DNA of 64,000 bases from the NCBI GenBank assembly GCA_000230935.2, contig AGIQ01000001.1:620001-684000 (forward strand), given 5' to 3'. Within the stretch, counting starts at the first letter, position 1, and every line of letters begins with the position of its first letter. The notes under the pieces are model-generated. The model worked only from the letters and a program-made list of their open reading frames with translations, had not been told where the DNA came from and ran no database searches. This document shows, in pieces, positions 42,606 through 54,074 of the stretch. Source of the DNA: Mycolicibacterium rhodesiae JS60. GTDB taxonomy: Bacteria; Actinomycetota; Actinomycetes; Mycobacteriales; Mycobacteriaceae. The position numbers and the translations under genes are program-made.

Positions 42606-44843
42606 TTGCTGCGAGCGACCGCCCGGCTGGCCATTGCCGCGCCACGACGGGTGGTCGCCGTCGCCATCCTCTTCATGGTGGCGATCGGCATCTTCGGCGT
42701 ACCCGTCGCCAAGCATCTGTCCCCGAGTGGGTTCGCTGATCCGAACTCGCAGTCGTCGCGGGCCACCGAGTTGCTCACCGACAAATTCGGCCAGGGCGAC
42801 GTCCAACTTCTGGTGATCGTCACCGCGGGTGATCGGTTCGACAGCCCGTCGGCGCGCACGGCCGCCCTCGACGTCATCGACCAGATGAAGCGTTCCGGCC
42901 ACGTCGTCGGGATCACGTCGGCATGGACATCCCCGCCACAGGCGGCGGCCGCACTGGTCAGCCGGGACGAGAAGACGGGCCTCATCACGGCCGGGATCGT
43001 CGGCGACGAGAGCGACCAACAGGCCTACGCCAAGGACCTGTCCGACCGGATCACCCGCGACCGCGACGGCATCGTCGTGCGCACCGGCGGCACGGCAATG
43101 GTGAACCTGCAGGTCACCGAGCAGTCGCAGCATGACCTGCTGTTGATGGAGTCCATCGCTATCCCACTCAGCTTCCTCGTGCTGGTGTGGGTGTTCGGTG
43201 GTGTGTTCGCCGCGGCGCTGCCCGTCGCGGTCGGGTTGGTGGCGATCCTCGGCGCCCTGGCCGTCCTGCGGGTGACGACCTTTATCACCGACGTCTCGAT
43301 CTTCGCGTTGAACCTCACGACGGCCATGGGGCTCGCGCTGGCGATCGACTACACCCTGCTGATGATCAGCCGCTATCGCGACGAACTGGCCGAAGGGGCA
43401 GACCGCGATGAGGCGCTGACGCGCACCATGCTGACGGCGGGACGCACGGTGCTGTTCTCGGCCACCACCGTCGCGCTGTCCATGGGCGCCATGGTGCTGT
43501 TCCCGATGCACTTCCTGAAATCGTTCGCCTACGCCGGAGTGGCCACCGTCGCGTTCGCCGCACTGGCCGCGATCGTGATCACGCCCGCCGCGATCAGCAT
43601 GCTCGGTGACCGGCTCGACTCGCTCGACGTGCGCCGTCTGTTCCGCCGCGTCCGCGGACTCGCCGAACCGGTTCCGCGGCCCATCGAACAGCAATTCTGG
43701 TACCGGTCAACGAAATTCGTGATGAAGCGCGCGATCCCGATCGGGCTGGCCGGCGTGGTGGTGCTGGTGATCCTCGGCGCGCCCTTCCTCGGGGTGCGCC
43801 CCGGATTCCCCGACGACCGGGTGCTGCCGTCCTCCGCGTCGGCCCACCAGGTGGGCGATCGCCTGCGCGGCGACTTCACCAATAATTCCGAAACCGCCAT
43901 CCCCGTCCTCGTCCCCGACGCCACCGGCCTGTCCGATGCCCAGATCGCCCGGTACGCCGCCGACCTGTCCCGAGTGGCGGACGTCACGGCGGTATCCACG
44001 CCGATGGGGGCGTACGTGGGCGGAAATCCGGTGGGTCCGCCGTCGGCGGCGACCGGGCTGGCGTCCGGCAGCGCGCTGCTCACGGTGGAAAGCACCGCGC
44101 CGCTGTTCTCGGATCGTTCAGAGACTCAGCTCGACCGGTTGCATGACGTGAGCACGCCGGGCAACCGGACCGTCGAGTTCACCGGCACCGCACAGGCCAA
44201 CCGGGACAGTGTCGATGCCATCACCTCACGGCTGCCCGCGGTGCTGGGGCTGATCGCGGCAATCATGCTGGTGCTGTTGTTCCTGCTGACCGGCAGCGTG
44301 GTGCTACCTCTCAAGGCCCTTGTGCTCAACGTGCTGTCGCTGACGGCGGCGTTCGGCGCGATGGTGTGGATCTTCCAGGACGGCCATCTCGGTGCCCTCG
44401 GCACCACCTCGACCGGAACTTTGGTCGCCAATATTCCGGTTCTTTTGTTCTGCATCGCCTTCGGACTGTCGATGGATTACGAGGTTTTCCTGGTATCCCG
44501 GATTCGCGAATTCTGGCTCGCGTCGCGACGGCGCGACGTTGCCGACAGCGACGAGAGCGTCGCTCTCGGCGTTGCTCATACTGCTCAAGTGATCAGTGCT
44601 GCGGCCCTGATCATGGCCATCTCGTTCGCGGCACTGACCGTTGCTCACGTGTCGTTCATGCGGATGTTCGGGCTTGGTCTGGCGTTGGCTGTACTGGTCG
44701 ATGCGACGTTGGTCCGGCTTGTCCTCGTCCCGGCGTTTATGCACGTCATGGGCCGATGGAACTGGTGGGCGCCGAAACTGCTGGCATGGATGTTTCACCG
44801 GGTAGGCCTTCGCGAAGGCGGTCCGGCCAGGCATACTGGTTGA
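42606..44843 (+). CDS. MmpL-family RND lipid transporter
   Basis: 745 residues from a TTG with GAAGGA 9-10 nt upstream. RND topology with 11-12 TM helices, two periplasmic domains after TM1 and TM7, and proton-relay motifs in each half: AIDYTLLMISRYRDEL and SMDYEVFLVSRIRE. It is smaller than typical MmpL3 (no long C-tail) and closest in size to MmpL11-like or SCO-type members. The setting beside a type III polyketide synthase suggests export of the polyketide or its derivative. No mmpS is present. Confidence 0.9.
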   Translation: MLRATARLAIAAPRRVVAVAILFMVAIGIFGVPVAKHLSPSGFADPNSQSSRATELLTDKFGQGDVQLLVIVTAGDRFDSPSARTAALDVIDQMKRSGHVVGITSAWTSPPQAAAALVSRDEKTGLITAGIVGDESDQQAYAKDLSDRITRDRDGIVVRTGGTAMVNLQVTEQSQHDLLLMESIAIPLSFLVLVWVFGGVFAAALPVAVGLVAILGALAVLRVTTFITDVSIFALNLTTAMGLALAIDYTLLMISRYRDELAEGADRDEALTRTMLTAGRTVLFSATTVALSMGAMVLFPMHFLKSFAYAGVATVAFAALAAIVITPAAISMLGDRLDSLDVRRLFRRVRGLAEPVPRPIEQQFWYRSTKFVMKRAIPIGLAGVVVLVILGAPFLGVRPGFPDDRVLPSSASAHQVGDRLRGDFTNNSETAIPVLVPDATGLSDAQIARYAADLSRVADVTAVSTPMGAYVGGNPVGPPSAATGLASGSALLTVESTAPLFSDRSETQLDRLHDVSTPGNRTVEFTGTAQANRDSVDAITSRLPAVLGLIAAIMLVLLFLLTGSVVLPLKALVLNVLSLTAAFGAMVWIFQDGHLGALGTTSTGTLVANIPVLLFCIAFGLSMDYEVFLVSRIREFWLASRRRDVADSDESVALGVAHTAQVISAAALIMAISFAALTVAHVSFMRMFGLGLALAVLVDATLVRLVLVPAFMHVMGRWNWWAPKLLAWMFHRVGLREGGPARHTG

Positions 44844-44867
44844 CGTGTTAATTAGCGGGGGTCGCAA

Positions 44868-45980
44868 ATGAGGGATGGTGAACCAGTGGGTATCGGTTCT
44901 CGTGGTGAAGGTATGCGTCCGATCAGTGTCATTGCCGGCGTGCGTGGTGAATTGCCACCACACCGGTTCAGTCAGGCGGAGATCACCGAAGCCTTCTTGA
45001 CGATCGGCGGATACGGCGAATACGAAGAAATTCTGCGCAAGCTGCATCGCAGCGCCAAGGTCGACAATCGTCATTTCGTCATGCCGCTGGATCAGTACCC
45101 GGCACTCAAGGACTTCGGTGAAGCCAACGACCTGTTCATCGAGAACGCCGTCGAGCTGGGCTCGGCCGCCATCGCCGGCGCCCTTGACGAAGCCGGCCTG
45201 CGCCCCGAGGACGTCGACCTGGTTGTTTCGACGACCGTGACCGGTGTCGCGGCCCCGTCCATCGAGGCTCGCATCGCCGGCCGGCTGGGGATGCGACCCG
45301 ATGTCCGCCGGGTGCCGATGTTCGGGCTGGGCTGTGTGGCCGGCGCGGCCGGGGTTGCCCGGCTGCACGACTATCTGCGCGGGGATCCTGACGGCGTCGC
45401 GGTGCTGGTGAGCGTGGAGCTGTGCTCGATGACCTACACCGCAAACAAGCCCACACTGCCCGGTTTGGTCGGCAGCGCGCTGTTCGCCGACGGCGCGGCG
45501 GCCGTCGTGGCGGTTGGTGAGCGCAGGGCTGAGAAGATCAACGCCAGCGGTCCCGACGTGATCGATTCGCGCAGCCATCTGTATCCAGATTCGTTGCGCA
45601 CCATGGGCTGGGACGTCGGAGCCGACGGCTTGGAGCTTGTGCTGTCCGCCGATCTGCCCGAGGTGATCGAGCGCTATCTGCCTGCCGATGTCGGCGAATT
45701 CCTTGGCGCACATAGCCTTACGCTCTCTGACATCGGCACGTGGGTGTGTCACCCTGGTGGCCCGAAGATCATCGAGGCCATCGTGAACAGCCTTGAGCTG
45801 CCGGACGAGGCGCTGGAACTGACTTGGCGGTCGTTGGCCGATATCGGCAACATCTCCTCGTCGTCGGTGTTGCACGTATTGCGTGACACCATCGCCAAGC
45901 GTCCGCCCGCCGGACCGAGCGTGATGATGGCCATGGGTCCCGGGTTCTGCTCGGAACTGGTGCTGCTGCGCTGGCACTGA
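44868..45980 (+). CDS. Type III polyketide synthase
   Basis: 370 residues. The chalcone-synthase-like triad is present: Cys156 in [15 protein letters not shown], His in [14 protein letters not shown] and Asn in [15 protein letters not shown]-type end [16 protein letters not shown]. It condenses malonyl-CoA with a fatty acyl starter to make alkylresorcinol, alkylpyrone or related products. It lies directly before an ICMT-like methyltransferase and a FAD oxidoreductase, the same order as Streptomyces SrsA-SrsB-SrsC. The ATG at 44868 follows the GCGGGGG patch; a second ATG at 44913 is possible. Confidence 0.93.
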   Translation: MRDGEPVGIGSRGEGMRPISVIAGVRGELPPHRFSQAEITEAFLTIGGYGEYEEILRKLHRSAKVDNRHFVMPLDQYPALKDFGEANDLFIENAVELGSAAIAGALDEAGLRPEDVDLVVSTTVTGVAAPSIEARIAGRLGMRPDVRRVPMFGLGCVAGAAGVARLHDYLRGDPDGVAVLVSVELCSMTYTANKPTLPGLVGSALFADGAAAVVAVGERRAEKINASGPDVIDSRSHLYPDSLRTMGWDVGADGLELVLSADLPEVIERYLPADVGEFLGAHSLTLSDIGTWVCHPGGPKIIEAIVNSLELPDEALELTWRSLADIGNISSSSVLHVLRDTIAKRPPAGPSVMMAMGPGFCSELVLLRWH

Positions 45981-46489
45981 TGACTTGGTACGTACTGCTG
46001 GTCGCCGCGGTCGCGGTCGAGCGGGTCGCTGAGCTCGTCGTCGCGCGGCGAAACCTGGCCTGGAGCAAGGCGCAGGGCGGCGTCGAATTCGGCGCGAACC
46101 ACTATCCGGTGATGGTGGTCCTGCACACCGGGCTGCTCGTCGGCGCCTTGGTGGAGGTCATCGGGCTGCACCGGCCGTTCCTGCCTGCGCTCGGCTGGCC
46201 CATGCTCGCGATAGTCGTTGCCGCCCAAGGCCTGCGGTGGTGGTGCATCACCACCCTCGGCCAGCAGTGGAATACCCGAGTCGTCGTCATTCCCGGTGCG
46301 CAGCGGGTGGTCGGGGGGCCGTATCGGTTCTTCAGTCACCCCAACTACGTCGCGGTCATCGCCGAGGGCATCGCGCTGCCGCTGGTGCACACCGGATGGA
46401 TCACCGCGGTGGTTTTCACCGTGCTCAACGCCGCACTGCTGCGGACCCGCATTCGCACCGAAAACACCGCTCTGGCAAGTCTGTCGTGA
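45980..46489 (+). CDS. ICMT-type membrane methyltransferase (SrsB-like)
   Basis: 169 residues, ATG overlapping the PKS stop by one base. About four TM helices. The active-site loop GPYRFFSHPNYVAVIAEGIALPL and the ending RIRTEN are hallmarks of isoprenylcysteine carboxyl methyltransferase-like enzymes. In the Srs pathway the equivalent enzyme methylates the alkylresorcinol hydroxyl. The same is inferred here. Confidence 0.9.
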   Translation: MTWYVLLVAAVAVERVAELVVARRNLAWSKAQGGVEFGANHYPVMVVLHTGLLVGALVEVIGLHRPFLPALGWPMLAIVVAAQGLRWWCITTLGQQWNTRVVVIPGAQRVVGGPYRFFSHPNYVAVIAEGIALPLVHTGWITAVVFTVLNAALLRTRIRTENTALASLS

Positions 46490-47502
46490 TCGATCTCCTG
46501 GTCGCAGGAGGCGGGCCGGCCGGGCTGGTCACCGCTTTGCATGCCGCGCGCGCTGGTTTGAGCGTGACCGTCGTCGAACGGCGCCGCCCGCCGATCGACA
46601 AGGCCTGCGGTGAAGGAATGATGCCCTACACGGTGCAGCAACTGGACAAGCTCGGAATCACCTTGCCCGGTAAACCATTTCGGGGCATCACGTATCTGGA
46701 CTCCACGCGTACGGTCGATGCCCCGTTCCGTGCCGGCTCCGGGTTCGGGGTGCGGCGCACCGCCCTGCACAGCGCCCTGATGGATGCGGTCAGCGTGGCC
46801 GGTGTCGAGGTGGTCACCGCTCATGTCGGATCGGTCACCCAGGACACGGATTCGGTTCAGTGCGCGGGATTTCGCGCGCGGTATCTGGCCGCGGCCGACG
46901 GGCTGCACTCCCCGATCCGGCGCTCCCTGGGCCTGGCCCGGCCCAGCCGTGGGTCACGCCGGTGGGGACTGCGGCGACACGTCCGCACCGCGCCGTGGAG
47001 TGAGCGGGTCGAGGTGTACTGGGGCGACGGTGTACAGGCCTACGTCACACCGGTTGCCGACGACTGTGTTGGCGTCGCGATCCTGACGGCGCGGCAGGGC
47101 TCGTTCGAGAGTCGCCTGGCCGAGTTCGGTGCGCTCAGTGAGCGCATCAAGGGTCACCCGCACGGACCCGAGCGGGCCGCCGGGCCGCTGCGCCAACGGG
47201 TGGCGGGCCGCACCGCGGGACGCGTCCTGCTGGTGGGCGATGCGGCGGGCTACGTCGACGCTTTGACCGGTGAGGGGCTCGGCATCGCTTTCGGCGGTGC
47301 CGAGTTGTTGGTGAATTGTGTTCTCGCCGACCGCCCGCAGGCCTACGACCGGCAATGGCGCAAGATGTCGCGGCGCTACCGGCTCCTGACGGCGGGGCTG
47401 TTGCATGCCGTCGAGTTCGGCCCGACCCGGTCGTCGATCATGCCCGCGGCGGCGGCGTTACCGAGCGCCTTCACCAGGATTGTGAACCTGCTCGCGTACT
47501 GA
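46486..47502 (+). CDS. FAD-dependent monooxygenase/geranylgeranyl-reductase-like oxidoreductase (SrsC-like)
   Basis: 338 residues from the GTG at 46486 that overlaps the methyltransferase stop as GTGA. FAD-binding fingerprint LLVAGGGPAGLVTALHAARAG, middle motif AADGLHSPIRRSLG, and GD motif LLVGDAAGYVDALTGEGLGIAF. The C-terminus is amphipathic and may touch the membrane. It is likely to hydroxylate or oxidise the polyketide phenol toward a quinone. A reductase role of the geranylgeranyl type cannot be excluded. Confidence 0.88.
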   Translation: MIDLLVAGGGPAGLVTALHAARAGLSVTVVERRRPPIDKACGEGMMPYTVQQLDKLGITLPGKPFRGITYLDSTRTVDAPFRAGSGFGVRRTALHSALMDAVSVAGVEVVTAHVGSVTQDTDSVQCAGFRARYLAAADGLHSPIRRSLGLARPSRGSRRWGLRRHVRTAPWSERVEVYWGDGVQAYVTPVADDCVGVAILTARQGSFESRLAEFGALSERIKGHPHGPERAAGPLRQRVAGRTAGRVLLVGDAAGYVDALTGEGLGIAFGGAELLVNCVLADRPQAYDRQWRKMSRRYRLLTAGLLHAVEFGPTRSSIMPAAAALPSAFTRIVNLLAY

Positions 47503-47522
47503 CCGGCGTAGGCTGCGCCGCT

Positions 47523-49497
<1,975 letters not shown>

Positions 49498-49498
49498 G

Positions 49499-50320
49499 AT
49501 GGCCAAACCCGCGCTGAACAAGGACACCCGCCTGTGTATATCGCTGGCGGCCAGACCCAGCAACATCGGCACCCGCTTCCACAACTATCTCTACGAGCAG
49601 CTCGGCCTGGATTTCATCTACAAGGCCTGCACCACAACGGATATCGCCGCCGCGATCGGCGGGGTGCGGGCATTGGGTATCCGTGGGTGTTCGGTGTCGA
49701 TGCCGTTCAAGCAGGACGTGCTGGCGCTGGTGGATCACGTGGAGAAGTCGGCCCGCGCGATCAACGCCGTCAATACGATCGTCAACGACGACGGTGTGCT
49801 GACGGCGGCCAATACCGATTACACGGCTGTGCAACGGCTGATCACCGAGCACGGATTGGACCCGCAGGCGGTGGTGCTGATCCGCGGCAGTGGCGGGATG
49901 GCGAGCGCGGTGGCAACGGCGTTCCGGGACAGTGGATTCGACAACGGCACGATTGTCGCCAGGAACGCCGACAGCGGGCTCGAGCTGGCGGAGCGGTTGG
50001 GCTACGAGTGGCGAAGCGAGGTGGGCGATCTTCGTGCTCCGGTGATCGTCAACGTGACGCCGATCGGGATGGCGGACGGCCCCGAAGAGCATGAACCGGC
50101 GTACGGCGACGACGTGATAGCCGCTGCGCAAACGGTTTTCGACGTCGTCGCGGTGCCGGTGGAGACTCCGCTGATCGTTGCGGCGCGGGCGGCCGGTAAG
50201 CGCGTCATCACTGGGGCCGAAGTCATCGCCTTGCAGGCGGCCGAACAGTTCGAGCGCTACACCGGTGCCCGGCCGAGCGCGCAACAGGTCGCCGAGGCAT
50301 CGGAGTTCTCGCGGGCTTAA
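49499..50320 (+). CDS. Divergent shikimate-dehydrogenase-like protein
   Basis: 273 residues. It has the AroE two-domain layout: substrate domain 1-110 and NAD(P)-binding domain with RGSGGMASAVA. The substrate motifs are altered. The usual SxSxxxHN is SLAARPSNIGTRFHN, and NVTxPxK becomes SVSMPFKQD, keeping the Lys. AINAVNTIV and NTDYTA retain the catalytic Asp. It is probably a paralogue acting on a different substrate rather than the chorismate-pathway enzyme. The stop TAA overlaps the stop of the opposite gene. Confidence 0.82.
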   Translation: MAKPALNKDTRLCISLAARPSNIGTRFHNYLYEQLGLDFIYKACTTTDIAAAIGGVRALGIRGCSVSMPFKQDVLALVDHVEKSARAINAVNTIVNDDGVLTAANTDYTAVQRLITEHGLDPQAVVLIRGSGGMASAVATAFRDSGFDNGTIVARNADSGLELAERLGYEWRSEVGDLRAPVIVNVTPIGMADGPEEHEPAYGDDVIAAAQTVFDVVAVPVETPLIVAARAAGKRVITGAEVIALQAAEQFERYTGARPSAQQVAEASEFSRA

Positions 50321-51600
50321 TCGCTCTCGAAGTCTTTGGGGAGTAGTCGTTCTGGGTGGTGGTAGGTGTTGGTGCCGCCGCGTAGGGGCACGTCGGGTGG
50401 TGGGGTCCAGTGGGTTTGGCCGTTGGGGAGTTGGTGGGTTTCCCAGTGGTGGTTTTCGACGAGCAGGTTGTCGCATGTGCAGGCCAGGGTGAGGTCCTCG
50501 ATGTCGGTCCTGCCGCCGTGTTTCCAGTCTTGGGTGGCGTGGTGGACCTGGCTGTTGTAGCCGTTGACGGTGCAGCCCGGTGCGCTGCAGCCCCGGTATT
50601 TGGCCAGCAGCATGATCCGCTGATCAGCCGAGGCCAGGCGTTTGGACCGGCCCAGCCATAGTGATTGTCCGGTGACCCCGTCGAACACCGCCAGATACTT
50701 GTTCGTGGGAGCGTTCATCCGGATCAGATCCGAGATCGGCATCAACGTCCCACCGGCGGTGACGGCGTGGCCGGCACCGGCCTGGAGGTCTTGCAGGGTG
50801 GTGGTGACGATCATGGTGACCGGTAAGCCGTTGTGCTGGCCGAGTTTGGGATCGCCCAGCCGCTCGCGCACCAGCTGCGACAGAGCATCATGCTGGCGTT
50901 GGGCATGGCTGCGCGGGTCGTCGGGTCCCGCGGCGGCGAGTTTGGCGAACACGGCATCGAGTTCGGCGCGCAGTTGCGGGGTGGCCACCACTTTTCCGAC
51001 ACTCATCCCGTCGGGGCGTTGCCCGCCGGTCCAGAGGAAGCCGCGTTTGCGGGCCCGGTCTTCCTCGGAATACTTCCCGTCGGGGTTGAGGTGGGTGGCC
51101 AACCGGTCGGCGACTTTTTCCAGCTGATCGGGCCGCATCGTCTGGGCGTGCTGGGCCAGGGTGCGTTCGGCCTTGTCCGCCTCGACCGGCCCGACATGAT
51201 CGGGCAGGTCGCGGAAGAACTTCTGGATGACCCGCACATGCTCACCATCCAAGTGGCCGGCATTCCAGGCCTTCCCCGTCTCGGGCAGCAGCGGCGCCAG
51301 CGGCTCACCGGTCAACGTCATGCGTGGCGAGAGTTGTTCGGCATCCCGGATGCGGCGTTTGGCCGCGTTGCGGCTGATCCGCAATACGTCGGCCAGCACG
51401 AACGAGATCGGCGGGCAGCCCTCATACCGCTCAAGGTGGGTGGTTTGGGCGTGTGAGACCGCGACCAGCCGACGCATCGCGGTCTCGAGGCGCTCCAGGG
51501 GCGCGAAGCGTTCCGGTGCGGGCAGCTCCTCGATATCGGCGGCAGCCACGAGCTCAACCGCGGCATCCAGCGCATCCAACGCCACCTCGATCGAACTCAC
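50317..51600 (-). CDS. DUF222 / HNH-endonuclease protein (13E12-like)
   Basis: 427 residues from the GTG at 51600, supported by TAATGT 7 nt before it (leaderless). The DUF222 domain occupies about 1-300 (DRARKRGFLWTGG, ATPQLRAELDAVFAKL). The HNH part near the C-terminus reads YRGCSAPGCTVNGYNSQVHHATQDWKHGGRTDIEDL, with two Cys and His residues. Mycobacterial genomes carry many copies, including the 13E12 repeat family. It is not flanked by repeats or integrase here. Function unknown. Confidence 0.87.
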   Translation of the reverse strand: MSSIEVALDALDAAVELVAAADIEELPAPERFAPLERLETAMRRLVAVSHAQTTHLERYEGCPPISFVLADVLRISRNAAKRRIRDAEQLSPRMTLTGEPLAPLLPETGKAWNAGHLDGEHVRVIQKFFRDLPDHVGPVEADKAERTLAQHAQTMRPDQLEKVADRLATHLNPDGKYSEEDRARKRGFLWTGGQRPDGMSVGKVVATPQLRAELDAVFAKLAAAGPDDPRSHAQRQHDALSQLVRERLGDPKLGQHNGLPVTMIVTTTLQDLQAGAGHAVTAGGTLMPISDLIRMNAPTNKYLAVFDGVTGQSLWLGRSKRLASADQRIMLLAKYRGCSAPGCTVNGYNSQVHHATQDWKHGGRTDIEDLTLACTCDNLLVENHHWETHQLPNGQTHWTPPPDVPLRGGTNTYHHPERLLPKDFESD

Positions 51601-51766
51601 CCTTCGAACATTAGTGCGAACCACCGACAAAAAGTGATCCTGCGACGAATCTGGGGATGAAACCCGAACTGTGGATAACCGCAACGGGATTCGGGATCCG
51701 GCGGCTCGAGGCGCCCTGGGCGTGAGCAGCCGCGCCGGGTAGGCGCGAATCGAGCAGAAAGACGAG

Positions 51767-51801
51767 AGCGGCTGCCGGCGCATGTCACGCCGGCAGCCGC
51801 T
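51767..51801 (-). terminator. Hairpin terminator of the LpqN-type lipoprotein gene
   Basis: 14-bp perfect stem (AGCGGCTGCCGGCG and complement) with a 7-nt loop, 11 bases after the lipoprotein stop on the minus strand, followed by TCTCGTCTTTCT in that direction. Confidence 0.75.
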
Positions 51802-51812
51802 GAATTCTTCGA

Positions 51813-52517
51813 TCAGGGAGTGATCGTCGTCTTCTCGTCGATGATGCCGGTGGCGTCCATCAGCGGGCCTTCCTGGCCGTCCAATGCATCGGCGTTCATC
51901 TGCAGGACGTACAGCCCGTCCTGACCGGGGATCACCACCGTCTTCTGCGCGATGATCCGCTTCTTGCCGTCCTTGACGTAATTGCCACCGAGCTGCACGG
52001 CATCGAATCCGCTCAGCGTGCTCGTGCTCGGATCGCCAAGCGCCTCCCACTGGGGCAGATTCGCCAACTCGCCCGGCGCGAACTCGAGGATCTTCTTCGG
52101 GTCGACGTTGCCGGTGAGCTTGGAGACGATCGCGATGATGCTTGGCGGGTCAGCTTTGTCCTCCGGGCTGTCGAAGACGATCGCCCCGTAGGCCCATTCC
52201 GGTGTCTGCGCGCCGGCATCCGACCAGCCGGGCGGCATCGCGAGATCGATATTCGGTGAACCGGGATCGCCGCGGTGCACCGGTGCTTCCTGGATCTGGT
52301 TCTCCTTCAGGTAATCCTGAATCGTCTTGTTCTTGCCGGCGGCCGGTGTCGGGCTCGTCGACGTCTCAGTCGATTTCGACGTGGACGTCGTGGTCGACGT
52401 GGAGGTCGAGGTGGACGTTTTGTTCTCGGTCTTGCTGTCCGAGCCACAGCCGACGAGCGCGAAACTCAACGAAACGGCGGCCAAGCCCGCCGTAGCTACC
52501 GCCGTCATCTTGTTCAT
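51813..52517 (-). CDS. LpqN/LpqT-family lipoprotein
   Basis: 234 residues from the ATG at 52517, with AGGAGA 8 nt upstream. A signal peptide with lipobox ALVGC at about residue 24 is followed by a Thr/Ser-rich linker (TSTSTSTSTTTS...) and a compact domain from about residue 65 (TIQDYLKENQIQEAPVHRGDPGSP). LpqN interacts with envelope-lipid enzymes in M. tuberculosis. The role of this paralogue is unknown. Confidence 0.88.
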   Translation of the reverse strand: MNKMTAVATAGLAAVSLSFALVGCGSDSKTENKTSTSTSTSTTTSTSKSTETSTSPTPAAGKNKTIQDYLKENQIQEAPVHRGDPGSPNIDLAMPPGWSDAGAQTPEWAYGAIVFDSPEDKADPPSIIAIVSKLTGNVDPKKILEFAPGELANLPQWEALGDPSTSTLSGFDAVQLGGNYVKDGKKRIIAQKTVVIPGQDGLYVLQMNADALDGQEGPLMDATGIIDEKTTITP

Positions 52518-52739
52518 CGAACGAGTTCTCCTTTTGTTGTGGCGCACCGCTGCCAGTGGCCAACCAAATCCGATTGAGCAGCTTAATGGGATTCACAGCG
52601 AATTTGAACGTTTGTGGACGTGCGCCGCGCAACAGGAGCACGATTGCTCGTAGGTCGCGTAATTGCAATGGCGCAACGTGGCGCGGCGGTGGATCGAGCG
52701 AAGCCATCAGTGGCGTTGCGCCCGGCGTGCGGGGGCGCC

Positions 52740-54074
52740 ATGGGCACGAGCATGCGGTTGCTGTGTGCGGCGATGCTGGGAGTCTTGTGCGCGGCCGTCT
52801 TCGGATCCGCCGGACCGTTGACGGTCGGCGTTCAGCTGGCCGTCACCACCGCGTTGGTCATGGGCGGGACCGGGCATCCGTTGGTCGGCGAATCCGCGGA
52901 TTTCGTCGGACAATACGTCCGCGACGCACTCGATCTCTTCATCGCCCCCACCGGTGCTCTGCGCGCCGAATCGACCGATCCCGACGGCTACAACGTCGTT
53001 GCCGTGCAGACGCCCGAGCAGTTCTGGCCGGTCGCCGGGCCGGCCGTGTTCGACGCATCGGTGGCAGAGGGGGTCGACAACCTCAGCAACTGCATGCAAG
53101 GCCAGACATCTTGCAAGGCAGCATCTTTCGGTTCCGGTGATTCGTCGACATCCGGCTACGTGGTGTTCGGCTACTCGCAGAGCGCCCGGATCGCGACCAT
53201 CGTCAAGCGGAACCTGAGTGCGAGTTCGGCCGCCGTCGCACCGCAGGTCTCCTTCGTCCTCGTGAGCAACCCGAACCGCCCGAACGGGGGCATTCTGGAA
53301 CGCTTCGCGGGACTGCACATCCCGATCTTGGGGGTCACCTTCGACGGCGCCACGCCCACCGGCAGTTGCGATTCCGATGGCGCCAATTGCCGATTCCTGA
53401 CCGCCGACATCACATGGCAGTACGACGGGTACGCCGACTTCCCGCGCCGCCCGCTGAACCTGCTGGCGGATCTCAATGCGCTCGCCGGAATCGTCTACCT
53501 GCACCCGAACTACACCGAATCGGTGGCAGGCGCGATCTACCAGGGTCGCACCGGGGACACCAGCTACTACATGTTGCCGGCTGAGCGGTTGCCGCTGTTG
53601 CTGCCGCTCGCGCAACTCGGCGTGCCGGCGCCGATCCTCGACGTGCTCGACGCGCCGCTGCGGGTGATCGTCGAATGGGGCTACGACCGCGGCGTCAGTC
53701 CGGGTGACCCCGTCCAAGCGACGCTGGCCGCCTCGGGCGATCCGGCGACGAAGGTCCGTAATCTGCTTGCCGCGATCCCCGTCGGACTCGACGACGGACT
53801 GCAGGAGGCCGGCTTCGGACGACCGCTCGGAACCCGGTCGGCGGGCACCTTCGGCGTCGGTGTGGCGGCGCCCCCCGCGTCGTCCCCGACGACGCTCCCG
53901 GGCTCGCCGGCGGTCCGGCAACCGTCGGCCAGGCCGCAGGGCGCGGCAGGCCTGAAACCTCGCACGCCGCCGCGATCAGGGTTACGCCGCCCGTCGCTTG
54001 GGTACGTTGGCGGCCATGGGCAAGTCGATCGTCGCAACATCGTTGGCCACAGCCGCAGCGGCCGTGACCGGTAG
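52740..54074 (+). CDS. PE-PPE-type serine esterase (alpha/beta hydrolase), secreted
   Basis: 444 residues from the ATG at 52740, with GGGGG upstream (ATG at 52668 also possible). A signal-peptide-like start (about 5-30) is followed by the PE-PPE hydrolase domain: VMGGTGHPLVGES (oxyanion region) and the nucleophile elbow VVFGYSQSAR. WQYDGYADFPRRPLNLLADLNALAG is typical of the family. The C-terminus is Pro/Thr-rich, and its last 20 residues are read through the start of tspO in another frame, which is odd. No PE or PPE N-terminus is present. Confidence 0.85.
   Translation: MGTSMRLLCAAMLGVLCAAVFGSAGPLTVGVQLAVTTALVMGGTGHPLVGESADFVGQYVRDALDLFIAPTGALRAESTDPDGYNVVAVQTPEQFWPVAGPAVFDASVAEGVDNLSNCMQGQTSCKAASFGSGDSSTSGYVVFGYSQSARIATIVKRNLSASSAAVAPQVSFVLVSNPNRPNGGILERFAGLHIPILGVTFDGATPTGSCDSDGANCRFLTADITWQYDGYADFPRRPLNLLADLNALAGIVYLHPNYTESVAGAIYQGRTGDTSYYMLPAERLPLLLPLAQLGVPAPILDVLDAPLRVIVEWGYDRGVSPGDPVQATLAASGDPATKVRNLLAAIPVGLDDGLQEAGFGRPLGTRSAGTFGVGVAAPPASSPTTLPGSPAVRQPSARPQGAAGLKPRTPPRSGLRRPSLGYVGGHGQVDRRNIVGHSRSGRDR

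Noticed and set aside
50317..51600. DUF222/HNH gene considered as part of a mobile element
   Set aside because: No integrase, transposase, direct repeat or tRNA end flanks it; family members are dispersed in mycobacterial chromosomes.
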